Below, piece by piece: positions 20,810 through 32,071 of a DNA stretch of 64,000 bases. The notes under the pieces were generated by a model, which was not told where the DNA came from, ran no database searches, and worked only from the letters and a program-made list of their open reading frames with translations. The translations under genes and the position numbers were made by a program. The stretch comes from Bactrocera neohumeralis (lineage: Eukaryota; Arthropoda; Insecta; Diptera; Tephritidae): positions 7,035,341-7,099,340 of the forward strand of contig NW_026089624.1 in assembly GCF_024586455.1 (NCBI RefSeq), in the 5' to 3' direction. Numbering within the stretch: the first letter of the stretch is position 1; every line of letters begins with the position of its first letter.

Positions 20810-21835
20810 ATTTGATATGGGCAATCGTGCCACGATATGTGGCATGAATGGGTCGTCGTATTGATCTACCATTTTTTGTGAATTTTCTTTGTAATATTTT
20901 GACGGTTTGTTATTTTTTAACGGTTGATATTGGCGTATTTCTCGTTTCCATTTGATTAGCTTATTGTTTCGCCATAATATCGGCTTGTTTTTTGCGCTTT
21001 TCGGATTCGCGATCATCGGAAGTTGGCAGAAAGCACAGCTTCACGAGCGATCTGGTTAGCGTTCCGTTTTGCGTACGGAGATCAACGATTCGTATGTGAC
21101 CGTCGGAGCCGTGATCTAGCTCCTCTATGCGGCCAAGCCGCCACCCGGTAGGGGGAAGACAATCATAATGGATGAGGACAAGTTTTGGCGTTTGTTCAGA
21201 AGTCTTCCAACGGTATCTTTTGTGGAGGTCCTTTATGTATTCTTCTTTCCATCGACGGCTGATCATAACGAATTTTAATACTTTCCCATCGATTTAATAG
21301 GGATAGCGACTCCACGCCTTGCTCAGGAATGTCCAGGATGGGTGCTCCTTTTAGAAAATGCCCTGAAGTTAAGGCGGTGAAATCTGAGGAGACTTGCGAG
21401 AGTACTGTGAGCGGCCATGAAATGAGAAGGGCTTCAATTCGATTTAATAACCTCGTGAACTTTTCGTAATTGAATTTGTAATTTCCAGCTACCCGTTTAA
21501 AATGGGATTTGAAGCTTTTTACAGCCGATTCCCATAAACCGCCCATATCAGGAGCGCTTGGGGGTATAAATTGCCAATTGATACCTTGAGGGTCGTACTT
21601 TTTTACGATGTCGGGTGACACTTGTTTTAAAAATCCACATTGCTTTTGTGTAGCTCGTTGAGCTCCAATGAATGTTTTGCCATTATCGCTCATGATTTTT
21701 GATGAATAGACGCGTCGAGCGACGAAGCGAGCAAATGCCGCGAGAAAAGTCTCCGTCGTCAGATTACTACATAGCTCAAGGTGTACTGCTTTTGTCGTGA
21801 AACATACAAAGACAGCCACATAGCCTTTCATACAA
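20810..21835 (-). pseudogene. pol: BEL/Pao integrase C-terminal part
   Basis: Minus strand. It starts mid-domain with KGYVAVFVCFTTKAVHLELC and contains MSDNGKTFIGAQ (second catalytic Asp) and PPSAPDMGGLWESAVKSFK (catalytic Glu). A shifted frame from about 21266 follows with the post-integrase domain GWRLGRIEELDHGSDGHIR. The zinc-binding N-terminus and first catalytic Asp (DYAGP block) are absent because the upstream sequence is replaced by foreign DNA from 21840. The reading runs on almost to the LTR. Non-functional. Confidence 0.85.
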
Positions 21836-21904
21836 CTTTTCTCAAATACAAAAACGTATTATGTAGCCATGAGCTCAACATTACAACAAAAATACGTTTT
21901 TTTA

Positions 21905-22300
21905 AATGTTCTGTTTAGTCAGTGCTTCTCTATGCGATGGGAACGTGGACTCTAAAAATCACAGATATGAACAAGCTAGAGTCCTTCGAGCTATGGCTTA
22001 TTAAAAGAATCCTAAAAATCCCATGGACAGATCGAGTTACAAACAGTGAAGTTTTGAGTAGAGTGAACCGCAATAGAGAGTTGTTAAGGACTATAAAACA
22101 AAGAAAAGCAGCCTACCTAGGACATATTATGAGGCACTCTAAATATGAGCTCCTACAGAAGGAAAACGGGGTATTGGCCGTAAACAACTTTCGTGGCTTC
22201 GAAACCTTCGACAATGGACAGGAATCCAGAACGTTGGCAATCTTATAGATGTGGCGAGAGATAGAGAGAAATATGCTGCGGTAATTCAAAATCTGTGATT
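21905..22300 (+). mobile_element. Non-LTR retrotransposon, RT C-terminal end
   Basis: Plus strand, encodes YAMGTWTLKITDMNKLESFE, RILKIPWTDRVTNSEVL and KQRKAAYLGHIMRHSKYELL, followed after a frame change by RQWTGIQNVGNLIDVARDRE and a stop. This is the C-terminal region of insect endonuclease-reverse transcriptases, of a different lineage from the RTE copies elsewhere in the window. It is 5'-truncated inside the BEL element and followed by AT-rich tail sequence. Confidence 0.75.
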
Positions 22301-22689
22301 TTTTTTATTTTTGTTTTCAATATACAATATATATATTTAACATGTAAACATTACATTATTATATTATTATTAAGCTTATTAATATTGTAACGAAGCTTTT
22401 TCTGCCCCTGCTTCTTACAAGTATAAATTGCTGAGGTATACTCGCCGTGTCCAGGGTTCGTTACAATAAATTTTTAAATATTGGGGCTCTTCTGCGAATC
22501 GTGCTTTATTTCATTCAACTTATATTAATATATAATATATATTAATCTATGTTACAAAATTGTCTCCTGCGTTGTACTGTCGTCGACCGAGGACGACGCT
22601 GTCAGGGTAACGGTTCTGTGTGGCCCGTTAGGGCAATACCGTTTCCCGCTCTGTTGCGCTCCTGGGTGCTAGACGACTTGCTGCTCTGT
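22301..22689. other. AT-rich and unassigned; possible short terminal-repeat element at 22387-22468
   Basis: attgtaacgaa (22387) is repeated inverted as ttcgttacaat (ending 22468). Together they bound about 82 bases, which could be an LTR remnant (TG..CA) or a mini-element. ttggggctcttctgcg follows at 22484. Nothing else recognised. Confidence 0.3.
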
Positions 22690-23215
22690 ACCACAACGAT
22701 CACACTCGGCTACTTCTGCCGGCGCTCGCGTTGACTTCGCTGACACTATCCTTTGGCGTACGTTGACGCTCCCGTGCTACGTCGACTACGCTCGACTATT
22801 TCTGCCGGCGCTCGTGTAGCCTTCAATAAGGGAGTCCTGGCGTACACGTTGACACTCCTCTATTACGACGACTGCGCCCGGCTATTTCTGCCAGCGCTCC
22901 TGTATGCTTCGATGACGATGTCCTGGCGTATACGTTGACGCTCGCGTGCTACGACGACTACGCTCGGCTACTTCTGCCGACGCTCGTGTAGGCTTCAATA
23001 CGCTGTCCTGGTATACACGTTGACACTCGCGTGCTACGACGACTAGGCTCGGCTACTTCTGCCGACGCTCGTGTAGGCTTCAATACGCTGTCCTGATATA
23101 CACATTGACGCTCGCTTGCTACGACGACTAGGTTCGGCTACTTCTGCCGACGCTCGTGTAGGCTTCAATACGCTGTCCTGGTATACACGTTGACGCTCCT
23201 CTGCTATGCTGGAGA
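22690..23215. repeat. 85-86 bp minisatellite, about six units
   Basis: The box cggctacttctgccg recurs at 22707, 22793, 22879, 22965, 23050 and 23135, a strict 85-86 base period. Each unit contains cgttgac, gcgtgctacgacgacta and gctcgtgtaggcttcaa. The last units are the most alike. GC-rich, in contrast to the surrounding AT-rich DNA. The 60-70 codon open frames here are by-products of the repeat. Confidence 0.9.
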
Positions 23216-23860
23216 GGTTCTTTTTAACCACTTTTGCCGCGTAGAGATCCCGGATCACGGAAGACTGCGTTAGCGACCGCGATGTTAAAGGTTGAGTTGG
23301 TCAGAGGATAAACTCACTACCAAGCTCACCCTTAACAGACGGACGGATAAACTCACTGCGTAGTCTGATGCCAAACGTGCGCACGCTGTCACAGTCCCGT
23401 GCTGACTCCCTGATCATCGGTCTCCTAACTCCCCAGCAAACCTGTGCTGCGTGCTAAAACATTCGTAACATGTTGCGTTGGGATGGCGTGTGTTGCTGGG
23501 ACGGCGTAGGTTGCTGGCAGTGGCGTGGTTTTACCGCTGCGTATGCATGCTTGTTATGATTTTGTCTGTTTGTCTGATTTCTCCGTCTTCGTGATATCCC
23601 GCTGTATTGCTTGCGTGACATGGTTTTACCGCTGCGTATGCATTGTTGTTGTCATTTCATCAGCATGTTGGTTTCTCAATCTTCTTGTGTTTCTAGAAGT
23701 GGCGTGGTTTTCTCGTTGTGTTGTGGGCAATAGGGTGTGTCTTTATGGGTTGTGTGAGCTAAATTCTATATAGATATTTAGTTCTCACAATATTGTACAC
23801 ATTTTTAAAGGTTATATGATCACTAATATTCGAATAGGAATTGGAAAATAAAGAAGAAGA
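23216..23860. other. Unassigned insert sequence between minisatellite and BEL RNase H
   Basis: Moderately GC-rich at first (gacggataaactcactgc), then ggcgtggttttaccgctgcgt repeated twice (23523 and about 23621). It ends in ttggaaaataaagaagaagaagg just before BEL sequence resumes. The terminal poly-GAA resembles an RTE LINE tail, but the preceding bases do not match. No gene seen. Confidence 0.35.
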
Positions 23861-25220
23861 AGGTTGTGGTGTCGCTTTGCGTGCGCACATAGATAGTAGC
23901 GCAGTATGCCTTTTCGGAGGCGTCACAGAAGCCATGTAATTCGACTTTGTGTTCGGGGGAGTAGTTTACCCATATCGGAATTTGTATCTGAGAAATGTCA
24001 TTCAGATTGTTTGCGAACTGGGACCATTTTTTTAAGCGAAGAGGTTTCACTTGTTCGTCCCAGTCGATTCCATCTAGCCATAATTATTTTATTAAGATTT
24101 TCGCTTATATCATAATTGGCGAAAGCCATCCTGCGGGGTCGAAAAGTTTTGCCACCGAGGATAAAATCTGTCTTATTGTTATTGCTGATAATGCGGATAT
24201 GGACTCAGTCGTGTATGAGAACTGGTCCGATATCGCATTCCATTGGATGCCTAGTGTTTTTGTTGTACTTTTCTTTTCAAAAGTAAGGAAATTAGTGTCC
24301 AACAAATTTTCGTTTGGAATATTTTTGAGTATATTTGGGTTAATTGCCGTAATCTTTTTTAATGGAAACCCTGTGGATTTGAGGGCTTTTACGAGTATTA
24401 CCTGTGATAAGGCCTCGTATGCTTGTGGAAGAGTGTGACTTCCAGACAGAATATCGTCTACATACGTTTGAGTTTTCAACACTTCAGTTGCCAGAGCAAA
24501 TTCTGACTTTGTGTTGTCTGCCAATTCGTGGAGTGTTCGAATGGTGATAGATATGGTGCACAGTTAACGCCAAAGGTAACTGTTTTTAATTTGAAGTCGC
24601 GTGGAGGACTGGTGGGGGATCTTCGGAACATAATACCTTGAAAATCTTGATCGTCTTTATATACGACTATTTGTCGATACATTTTTTCAACGTCCCCACT
24701 GAATACGTATTTGAATATACTCCAATTTAATATCAGAAGCATCAAAACTGGTTGGAGTGTGGGTCCCGTAAAAAGGATATAATTTGGGGAATTCCCTGAA
24801 CTAGTGGTTTTCGAGGCATTAAAGACAACTCTTACTTTTGTTGTTTTATTGTCTGGCTTTACTACTGCGTGATGTGGCAGGTAAAAGGAGTAGTATTTGC
24901 CATTGACGATTTTCTCACCTGGGTATACTTCCTCCATATGATCGAAATGGAGGTCTTTTTCTAACATACTGTCATATTCAGAGTTCATTCATTTGAGTTC
25001 ACCTTTTTTAAGTAGGTTTCTTCCATACTTAGAAACTGCTGTATTGCAGAGATACGAGAGTGACCGAATGCGAGTTTGTTAGGAAATTGTTGCTTAAGTG
25101 GTAGTCGTACGACGTACCGGCCATTTTCTGTTCTAGTAGTTGTGGCTTTGTAAAATTCCACAATTTTTTCAATAGTGAATTGAGGTACTCGTTTGAGACT
25201 TCCTCAACTTGAGTTGTCAT
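23861..25220 (-). pseudogene. pol: BEL/Pao reverse transcriptase and start of RNase H
   Basis: Minus strand, N to C: EEVSNEYLNSLLKKLW (linker), then FYLPHHAVVKPDNKTTKVRV, RVVFNASK, FSGDVEKMYRQI (catalytic Asp of motif A) and VTFGVNCAPYL. After a frameshift near 24524 come TYVDDILSGSHTLPQAYEAL (the YVDD box) and KTLGIQWN. A second slip near 24105 precedes VELHGFCDASEKAYCATIYV, the start of the RNase H. The remainder of RNase H is lost at 23860, where unrelated sequence begins. The catalytic boxes are preserved, but at least three frame breaks make it a relic. Confidence 0.9.
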
Positions 25221-25317
25221 TGTTGTGACTGGTTCCGCAACTAGTCCACTTGGGACCCATCCGAAAATGATATTTTGCGCCAGAAGTGTATTTATGATTT
25301 TTCAATACCTTCGAGTA

Positions 25318-26007
25318 TTATCTGAGATCGCTGCCTAATAGAAGATCTATTTGAGTGCGGGTGTTGCAGTTTGGGTCTGCTAGCTTTAGGTGTGAAACCT
25401 TTTGCCAATGCTTGCTATTTATACGATAGCTGGGTAACATATTGGTTAATTGCGCTAAGACAATAGCTTCTGCTTGTATGCGCTTATCCGCTTTGGGGGA
25501 AAAGAAGGTTATGTGCCAGATTTTATTTGAGTTTTGAACAACTCTTCCGCCCATTCCCGTGATTTCAAAATTGGCCAGTTTTGTTGGCAACTGTAGCCTG
25601 TTTTGTGCCCTAGACGCTATAAATGATCGTTGTGATCCTTGGTTTATTAAGGTTCTGAGTTTAAACAGTTCTCCTCGGTGTTCGATGGAGACAACTGCTG
25701 TGGGTAATAGTACCCTACTGTGATTCTCGCTATGTAGCGTTTGGGTTTTTAACGCCTTTGAGCAGCATAGTGTGTCTTGGCAATTTTCATAATTTGTTGT
25801 TGCAACTAATCCTGTTGCTCGATTTACGTTTGCATTGTTTGGGGGTGAGCTGGAAAAATTTGTTATATGTAACATTGAATGATGTCTTTTATGGCAGTAA
25901 ACGCAATTAAATTTGCTTTCGCAATCTTTAAGCGAATGCGCATGTGACAAACAGTTGGTACTTAATTTTTTCGTTCTTACGAAATTGTCTCGATCGCTAA
26001 TATTCAT
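25318..26007 (-). pseudogene. BEL/Pao zinc knuckles and aspartic protease, active-site Asp changed
   Basis: Minus strand, about 229 codons open. The N-terminal part has Cys/His clusters (CLSHAHSLKDC, FNCVYCHKRHHSMLH) like the nucleocapsid of Pao-type elements. The C-terminal part is the retropepsin-like DUF1758 domain: KLRTLINQGSQRSFIASRA, ending LLLGSDL. The usual L-I-D-x-G-S active site here reads L-I-N-Q-G-S (codon aat), so the catalytic Asp is lost. It continues into the RT region through further stops (25220-25318). Confidence 0.8.
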
Positions 26008-27112
26008 TTTTTTGAATTTTTCGCACGATTTGCGCTTGTGACCTCTCTACAAAGTTCGCATGACGTTTGTTTGTATTGGTCGGATGTGAACAATTGATTC
26101 TTAAAAAAGCTTCTATTTAAATTATTGTGGCTACTGGGGTCTATTGAAGCTTCTATTGAGGTCGTTTTAATTTTTTTCGTTCTGACTAGTTTTTTATCTA
26201 CCCTTTCTGCAACTTCAAATTGGGTAGTAAGAAATTCTTTCATTTGCTGCCACGTTGGGCATTTTCTTCGTGATGAGAGTGATTGCTCACTCAAAAGTAA
26301 CGATTTTTCTTGCAATGCAGCTGTGCATATATTTACCAGAATGGGGTCCCAGTTATCTGTGGGAGTATTCTACGTCGATAAAACCCGCAAACAATATGAA
26401 ACAGTGGATTGAAGCTGTATGAATTATTCACTTGTTTCATTCTGAATTTTTGGTAAATTCATTAATATCGTCACTTGTTTGTCGACCAATATTCTTTCGC
26501 TTTCGTAACGTGCTTTTAGAGCTTCCCAAGCAAAATTGAAATTTTCATCACTGAGAGCGAACTGTTTGACTATTACGCTTGCTTGAAATTTGATAATTTA
26601 GGATGGTTTATGTACACGGCTGTAAACATGTCACGGAAGGACGGCCACTGTTCATAACCACCATGAAATACATATATCTGTATATATAATGGCACTTTAA
26701 GGTGAATGCCTGAACTTGCCTCTTGGGCTTGTCTTTGTGGCAGCCGTACTCTCGATTGTGGAGTAGGTGCAATTGATTTGATTAGTTTTAGTCGATTAGA
26801 GATCATGGCTTTTGTCTCTCCGTTTTGGTCTAAGCAATTTTCGTATTTGTTGTCAGATTCTACGATTACGTCATATGCCGCTTGGAGACATGTCCAGAAG
26901 TTGTCAAGATTTTCTTTTTTAATTTCTAACACCGATTCAGAATTATCTTGAATCGGTGAAGATGAGAATCGAGTGCAGTATCGAATTAGACTGTCACTCT
27001 CCGAAATAAATTCGGTGTATGAAATATCTTTCACCCTTTTTTGTTTTGTTGCACCCCTCTTTGAGCGTGTGGCTTCTTCAGGTGTACACGGACTTTTTTT
27101 GTCTGAAATCAT
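26004..27112 (-). pseudogene. gag: BEL/Pao Gag, broken
   Basis: Minus strand. The opening frame (27112-26573) has a basic N-terminus and then GYEQWPSFRDMFTAVYINHP, the conserved capsid-like motif of Pao Gag (DUF1759). After a stop at 26573 the protein resumes in pieces: FAWEALKARYESERILVDKQ (about 26540) and LLSEQSLSSRRKCPTWQQMK (26315-26004). Some internal residues appear deleted. No LTR or recognisable primer-binding site lies upstream of its start. Confidence 0.8.
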
Positions 27113-27459
27113 CTTTGCAACTGAGTAGTTTTTTTTTTAGTCTGAGCTCATTTAAAAGATGTATAGAATAAATCAAAAACGTCTTAGTGAAGACTAGACT
27201 TGTAGATGTTTAGAAAAAGTTTCGTATATAAAATGTTGAATAGAAGACTATTTTGTATGTGGGAGTTTCAAAGAAAATCAATAAAACCAATGGCTTTTCG
27301 GTAAATTTATATGTATTTATATGTTTAGACGAGAACTCGTTTAAGAAAATAAGTGTTTTGAACCTACTCCTAGGTTCATAGTTGTCACCTCGGAGTCGCC
27401 CTATACGAAATCTTTCAAACTGATGACACAAAAGAACATCCTGTTAAGTAGGTAACTGG
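27113..27459. other. BEL leader-like region, no LTR found
   Basis: AT-rich sequence upstream (minus sense) of Gag. I looked for a second copy of the 20030-20809 LTR here and did not see one, so the element seems truncated at its 5' end. Confidence 0.4.
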
Positions 27460-29165
27460 GACTCAGAGAGATTGTACGGATATATGGGTTACAGAGGTTA
27501 CAGAAATAGTTGCAAAAAAGGTTGAAAATACTTTTAAAAAGTCATCTATTCCGATAGTTTCACACACCAGAGTTGTACAAATGCTCACCACATACCATAA
27601 GAAATTTCTGACTCGTAAACAAATGTTTTTAAGGAACCCTATAGGTTTGAGCTCTAAAAGAGATGACTTTGTCTCTTCTGCCGGAAAATTATTTAACATC
27701 GCTGCTTGTAAATGCATTTATTTTTCTTCTTGCACTTGTCCAAAGGAAAGGAAAGTTCCTATCAATGAACAACCATTTCTCTTGGACCAGAGAACCAGAA
27801 GAAATGGTCGCATTGGAAGTGTTGATCTACCTGAAACAAAAAAGTTACAAAGAAAAATGAAAGCTTTCAAAACGTCATTCAACATCAACACTTACCAGAA
27901 AAGTATCAGCTAGAACACGTGACCATTCAGATCAGCCAGACTCTCATACAGACGACAACAATGTAGGTGCGTCGCACATGGATTCTTCCAATAACGATGG
28001 TGATGATGAATTTTCTCTTCCATCCTCTAAAACCAAACAAAACACACTAGTATTAGAACACACTGCTTTAGCTGCCCAAAGATTTGGAAAGGTGGAATCA
28101 TTCAGAAACTACAAGAAAGAAAAGGTAGGCCATTACAGTGGGTTGTTTGTCTTCTACATTTCAACGAACTTCCATTTCGTGCTCTTTTCGAACACATAGA
28201 TGGTGTCTCAAAGAGTCCAAATACATTCTCTGGCGACATAGGTAAACTGCTCCCTGATTGTGAGAAGTTGCCTGTTGTCAAATTTGAAAGTTTTCCGTCC
28301 TGCCAATAATGTACCTTCTGAGGTTATTAATCCGACCCAACTTAGCACAGACCAAGCCTATCTCTGTTAAATATCAGAAGCTGTTATTTCCGGCCAATGT
28401 TTCTCAGATTTAGCGTCGATGCATCCAGGTAACATCTGCAAATCTCGCTGGCTCACCTGTGCGAATAGATTTCTGAGATTATACATTTCTACTGACAAAC
28501 CAGCAAAGGAAATAAAGATTTTGGTCAACTACATACTTACAGTTTACTCACCTTTGTGGTTCTCAATAAGATTCAACAGTTCAATCAAAGATGGCTCGTG
28601 CCATCTCTATGCTGCAATTCAAAAGTTGAGATACTTACCTGCTAAACTGCGCAAGGTTGTCGATTCATCCATTCAACAGAATGCTTTCTTTGCTCTTCCA
28701 GAAAACATTCTCCTTAGTAAGATGACTGACGAACAGATAGAAGTCAGAAAGTTGGCCCTTGACCGTCTTCTGGCAGCCAGAGAAGCAGAGTCTGACATTG
28801 TAAATGGAAGGGTTAGATGTAATAAAGTGCCAAAGCTGAATTTCAAAGCTAATAATTATTACGATATGATTAACTGGAAGACTATTACCTTGACTGTGCC
28901 ACCAGTTCTTTGTTCAGTTTCTAACGAAGAACTCATAAAAGGGCTGTCGGGGGACACTGCAGAGGTATGGAAATTTAGTGAATTCCCCTCTCACACCGTG
29001 CCAGTCGAGAGAACCGTCAAACTGGTGACAGAGGCATCTTCTAAATTTATTGGCCCCCAATCTCGTGATCGTTTTATACGCTCTACACTGAAATCTAGGC
29101 AACAAGTGCCAAAGTTTAGTACAAAATCTGATTTTATCAATAAATTTGACACAGATTCAGACTAA
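27460..29165 (+). pseudogene. Unnamed dispersed arthropod coding family, near full-length but broken
   Basis: Plus strand, in order: VAKKVENTFKKSSIPIVSH (27513), FNIAACKCIYFSSCTCPKER (about 27700, Cys-rich), EQPFLLDQRTRRNGRIGSVD, VLEHTALAAQRFGKVESF (about 28050), then a 248-codon open stretch 28419-29165. The latter has ANRFLRLYISTDKPAKEIKI, QKLRYLPAKLRKVVDSSIQQ, VPKLNFKANNYYDMINWKTI and HTVPVERTVKLVTEASSKF. I recognise these blocks from repeated uncharacterised proteins of crustaceans, aphids and spiders, but know no name or function. Stops at 27913 and 28199 and frame changes near 28250-28400 break it. It has a Cys-rich centre and a conserved C-terminus like a DNA-transposon protein, but no DDE triad is evident to me. 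Confidence 0.6.
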
Positions 29166-29826
29166 AACAAGCCTGACATATGGTTGGTTGGTTGGGTTGG
29201 GCTTGGGAGGAACCCGAAGAGCAGCCACCTCCACGCGGTGGGTTCTGGGTGACCAATACAGGTTAGCTGAGAGCTGCAACAATTTTCACCTTGCGCTGTG
29301 GCGTGCCGCCTTTTCGCTCGTATCTCGGGAACGGTTCGTCCTACGACCATGATCACATTACCATTTCGGTAGCAAATGACGTGACAAATAACTTTTTTTT
29401 ATACATTTTGCCATGAGATGCGTATTTCAGGCGCTAGGTAGACAATTTCACGATTTTAGACGAATTTCCGAAATTTCAAGGCCGGAGTTGCGGTTGAAGA
29501 TGCAATCCGGTCTCAAAACAAAAAGTTGCATTGGAATCAGGAAGTACTAAGGCAACTTTTCCCCACTATTAGAAATCCCGAATCGAAAAAAGTCCGGAAT
29601 CGACCCACCGTAATATACGTTTATATAAGTAAATGCAATTTCAAATAGAATATATGTATGTTCGTATTTTGTTCTTTATCTTTTCTTCTTTTCCTTTTTT
29701 GTTTGGTTTTGTGGTCACTGCTCTGCACTTATTGCACTTATATACATCTGTCTATGTATATTTTATAATAGTAAGCACTTTATACTTTTTTGTTTTTGTG
29801 TTGTTGTTTACGTCACTCCACTGTAT
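29166..29826. other. No recognisable feature; possibly 3' part of the preceding element
   Basis: Begins with a ggttggttgggttggg run and a GC-richer stretch to about 29350, then AT-rich. No open frame with family resemblance. Confidence 0.4.
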
Positions 29827-30936
29827 GTATGTACTAAAGGGCTGCATGAATACGCAAAAAACAAACTTTGAGTCACTGTCCAAAAATTTCAACTTGCACT
29901 CACTCACACAACGTAAAAATGAATTCTGATGTTTGGGTAAAATAAGGACCGAGTCTCATTAGTGAGAACAACAACGAGTTCGCTCAACTCATAGCACTCT
30001 CACAAGTAACGATCCACTCTCTGCAGAATTGGTCTACCAAAGCATTTCATTGTGTTGGTGTGAATTAATTCTGTGCAAGAAGGATGTTGGCTGAGTGAAT
30101 GATGTTCGTGTGAATTAACAACTGTTAATTCGAGTTATTCTAGTTGCACGACTAGAAAGAAGTATGTAAATACGCATAGATAATTACATACGAATGTGGA
30201 TAAAAAAAATGTTTCTAATATTCAATTTTATTACAGTTTTTCATGAAGTTTATTTAGGGATTAATAGATTTAACAAAATATTTTAAAAAATAAAAATATT
30301 TTAGAACTAAAACCTGTCCTTTGGAACAATTGAAAAAAATTCTTTTTAAATCACAAAATACATACAACTTTTAGTTTCAAAGTATCACATTTTTATTAGT
30401 TACATTCGCGTTCATTTCCAGTCCAATTAACTCATGTGTAAATATAGCTATGTATTATGCTGATAAACTGTCGATAAATCGTAAAAAAAAACATCAGCGA
30501 AAACCAAAAAACATACGTACGTGTGACGTACGAGTCTCTTTATATCGAATAACGAGAAACTTATACACATCATGAAATGAAATTGTAATGAAAAGCATCA
30601 AATACCATACATGGATACATATGTATTTTTTATTTTTATGTATTCTAAACTATAAAATAAAAAAGAAATTCACTTATACAACAAAAAAATACACACATAA
30701 TTCTTGTATTAAAAAATAAAATGTATCTAAAGCTCTTCAGTCTCATATAACTTAAAAAAATTGCGCTATTAAAAACTTAAACAAAAAATAAGCAATTCAT
30801 TTATCTAACAAAAATATACAATATATACATAATTCATTTATTTAAAAAAATGTGTAAAACACTCACCAGTCTTTTTGAACTTAAAAATAATTTATTTAAA
30901 AACAAGTAAGGGCTGAGTTCTAAATCACCGAACATT

Positions 30937-31971
30937 TTATACTCTCGCATGGTAAAGTGATAATCGAGATTTCATTATCCGTCATTTACATATTTTTCAA
31001 ATACCGTATTTGTGTAAAGTTTTATTCCGCTATCATCATTGGTTCCTAATGTATATATCATACAAAGAAGGCATCAGATGGAATTCAAAATAGCTTTATA
31101 TTGGAAGAAGGCGTGGTTGTGAACCGATTTCAGCCATATTTCGTACATGTCATCAGGGTGTTAAGAAAACATTATATACCGAATTTCATTTAAATCGGTC
31201 TAGTAGCTCCTGAGATCTGCTTCTTAGTCCATAAGTGGGCGGCGCCACGCCCATTTTCAATTTTAAAAAAAGCCTGGGGGCAGCTTCCTTTTGCCACTTC
31301 TTCCGTAAAATTTAGTGTTTCTGACGTTTTTTGTTAGTCGGTTAACGCACTTTTAGTGATTTTGAACATAACCTTTGTATGGGAGGTGGGCGTGGTTATT
31401 ATCCGATTTCTTCCATTTTTGAACTGTATATGGAAATACCTGAAGAAAACGACTCTGTAGAGTTTGGTTGACATAGCTATAATAGTTTCCGAGATACATA
31501 TGTACAAAAAACTTAGTAGGGGGCGGGGCCACGCCCACTTTTCCAAAAAAATTACTTCCAAATATGTCCCTCCCTAATGCGATCCTTTGTGCCAAATTTA
31601 ACTTTAATATCTTTATTTATGGCTTAGTTATGACACTTTATAGGTTTTCGGTTTCCGCCATTTTGTGGGCGTGGCAGTGGGCCGATTTTGCCCATCTTCG
31701 AACTTAACCTTCTTATTGAGGAATACGTGTACCAAGTTTCATCATGATATCTCAATTTTTACTCAAGTTACAGCTTGCACGGACGGACGGACAGACGGAC
31801 GGACAGACGGACGGACAGACAGACAGACATCCGATTTCGACTCTACTCGTCGCCCTGATCACTTTGGTATATATAACCCTATATCTGACTCTTTTAGTTT
31901 TAGGACTTACAAACAACCGTTATGTGAACAAAACTATAATACTACTTAGCAACATTGTTGCGAGAGTATAA
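30937..31971 (+). repeat. D-family dispersed repeat, full copy
   Basis: Bounded by ttatactctcgca (30937) and its inverse tgcgagagtataa (ending 31971), preceded by aacaagtaaggg. Contains two short ggcgtggttattatccgat-type conserved blocks and a cggacggacggacagacgg simple repeat near 31780-31830 that is longer than in the copy at 14.9 kb. Non-coding. It lies between the hAT stop codon and the left hAT terminus. Confidence 0.85.
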
Positions 31972-32071
31972 TTAATGACTTCATAAATTTAGAAAAGATA
32001 ATTATCAAATTCGATTTCAATGTTGCAGATGTATTTCCTATTAGTTTAAACTCTAGAAATAATTAATTAAT

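Noticed and set aside
22387..22468. An 82-bp complete mini-transposon with attgtaacgaa ends
   Set aside because: Eleven-base inverted repeats can arise by chance in AT-rich sequence, and no target duplication or second copy is visible.
22690..23215. CRISPR array
   Set aside because: The repeats are 85-bp tandem units without unique spacers, and the sequence is clearly from an insect nuclear genome.
22753..23258. Three open frames of 60-70 codons in the 22.7-23.3 kb block
   Set aside because: They are translations of the 85-bp minisatellite and change meaning from unit to unit.
27113..27460. A 5' LTR for the BEL element
   Set aside because: I compared this stretch with 20030-20809 and 35657-36385 and saw no match, so the element is treated as 5'-truncated.
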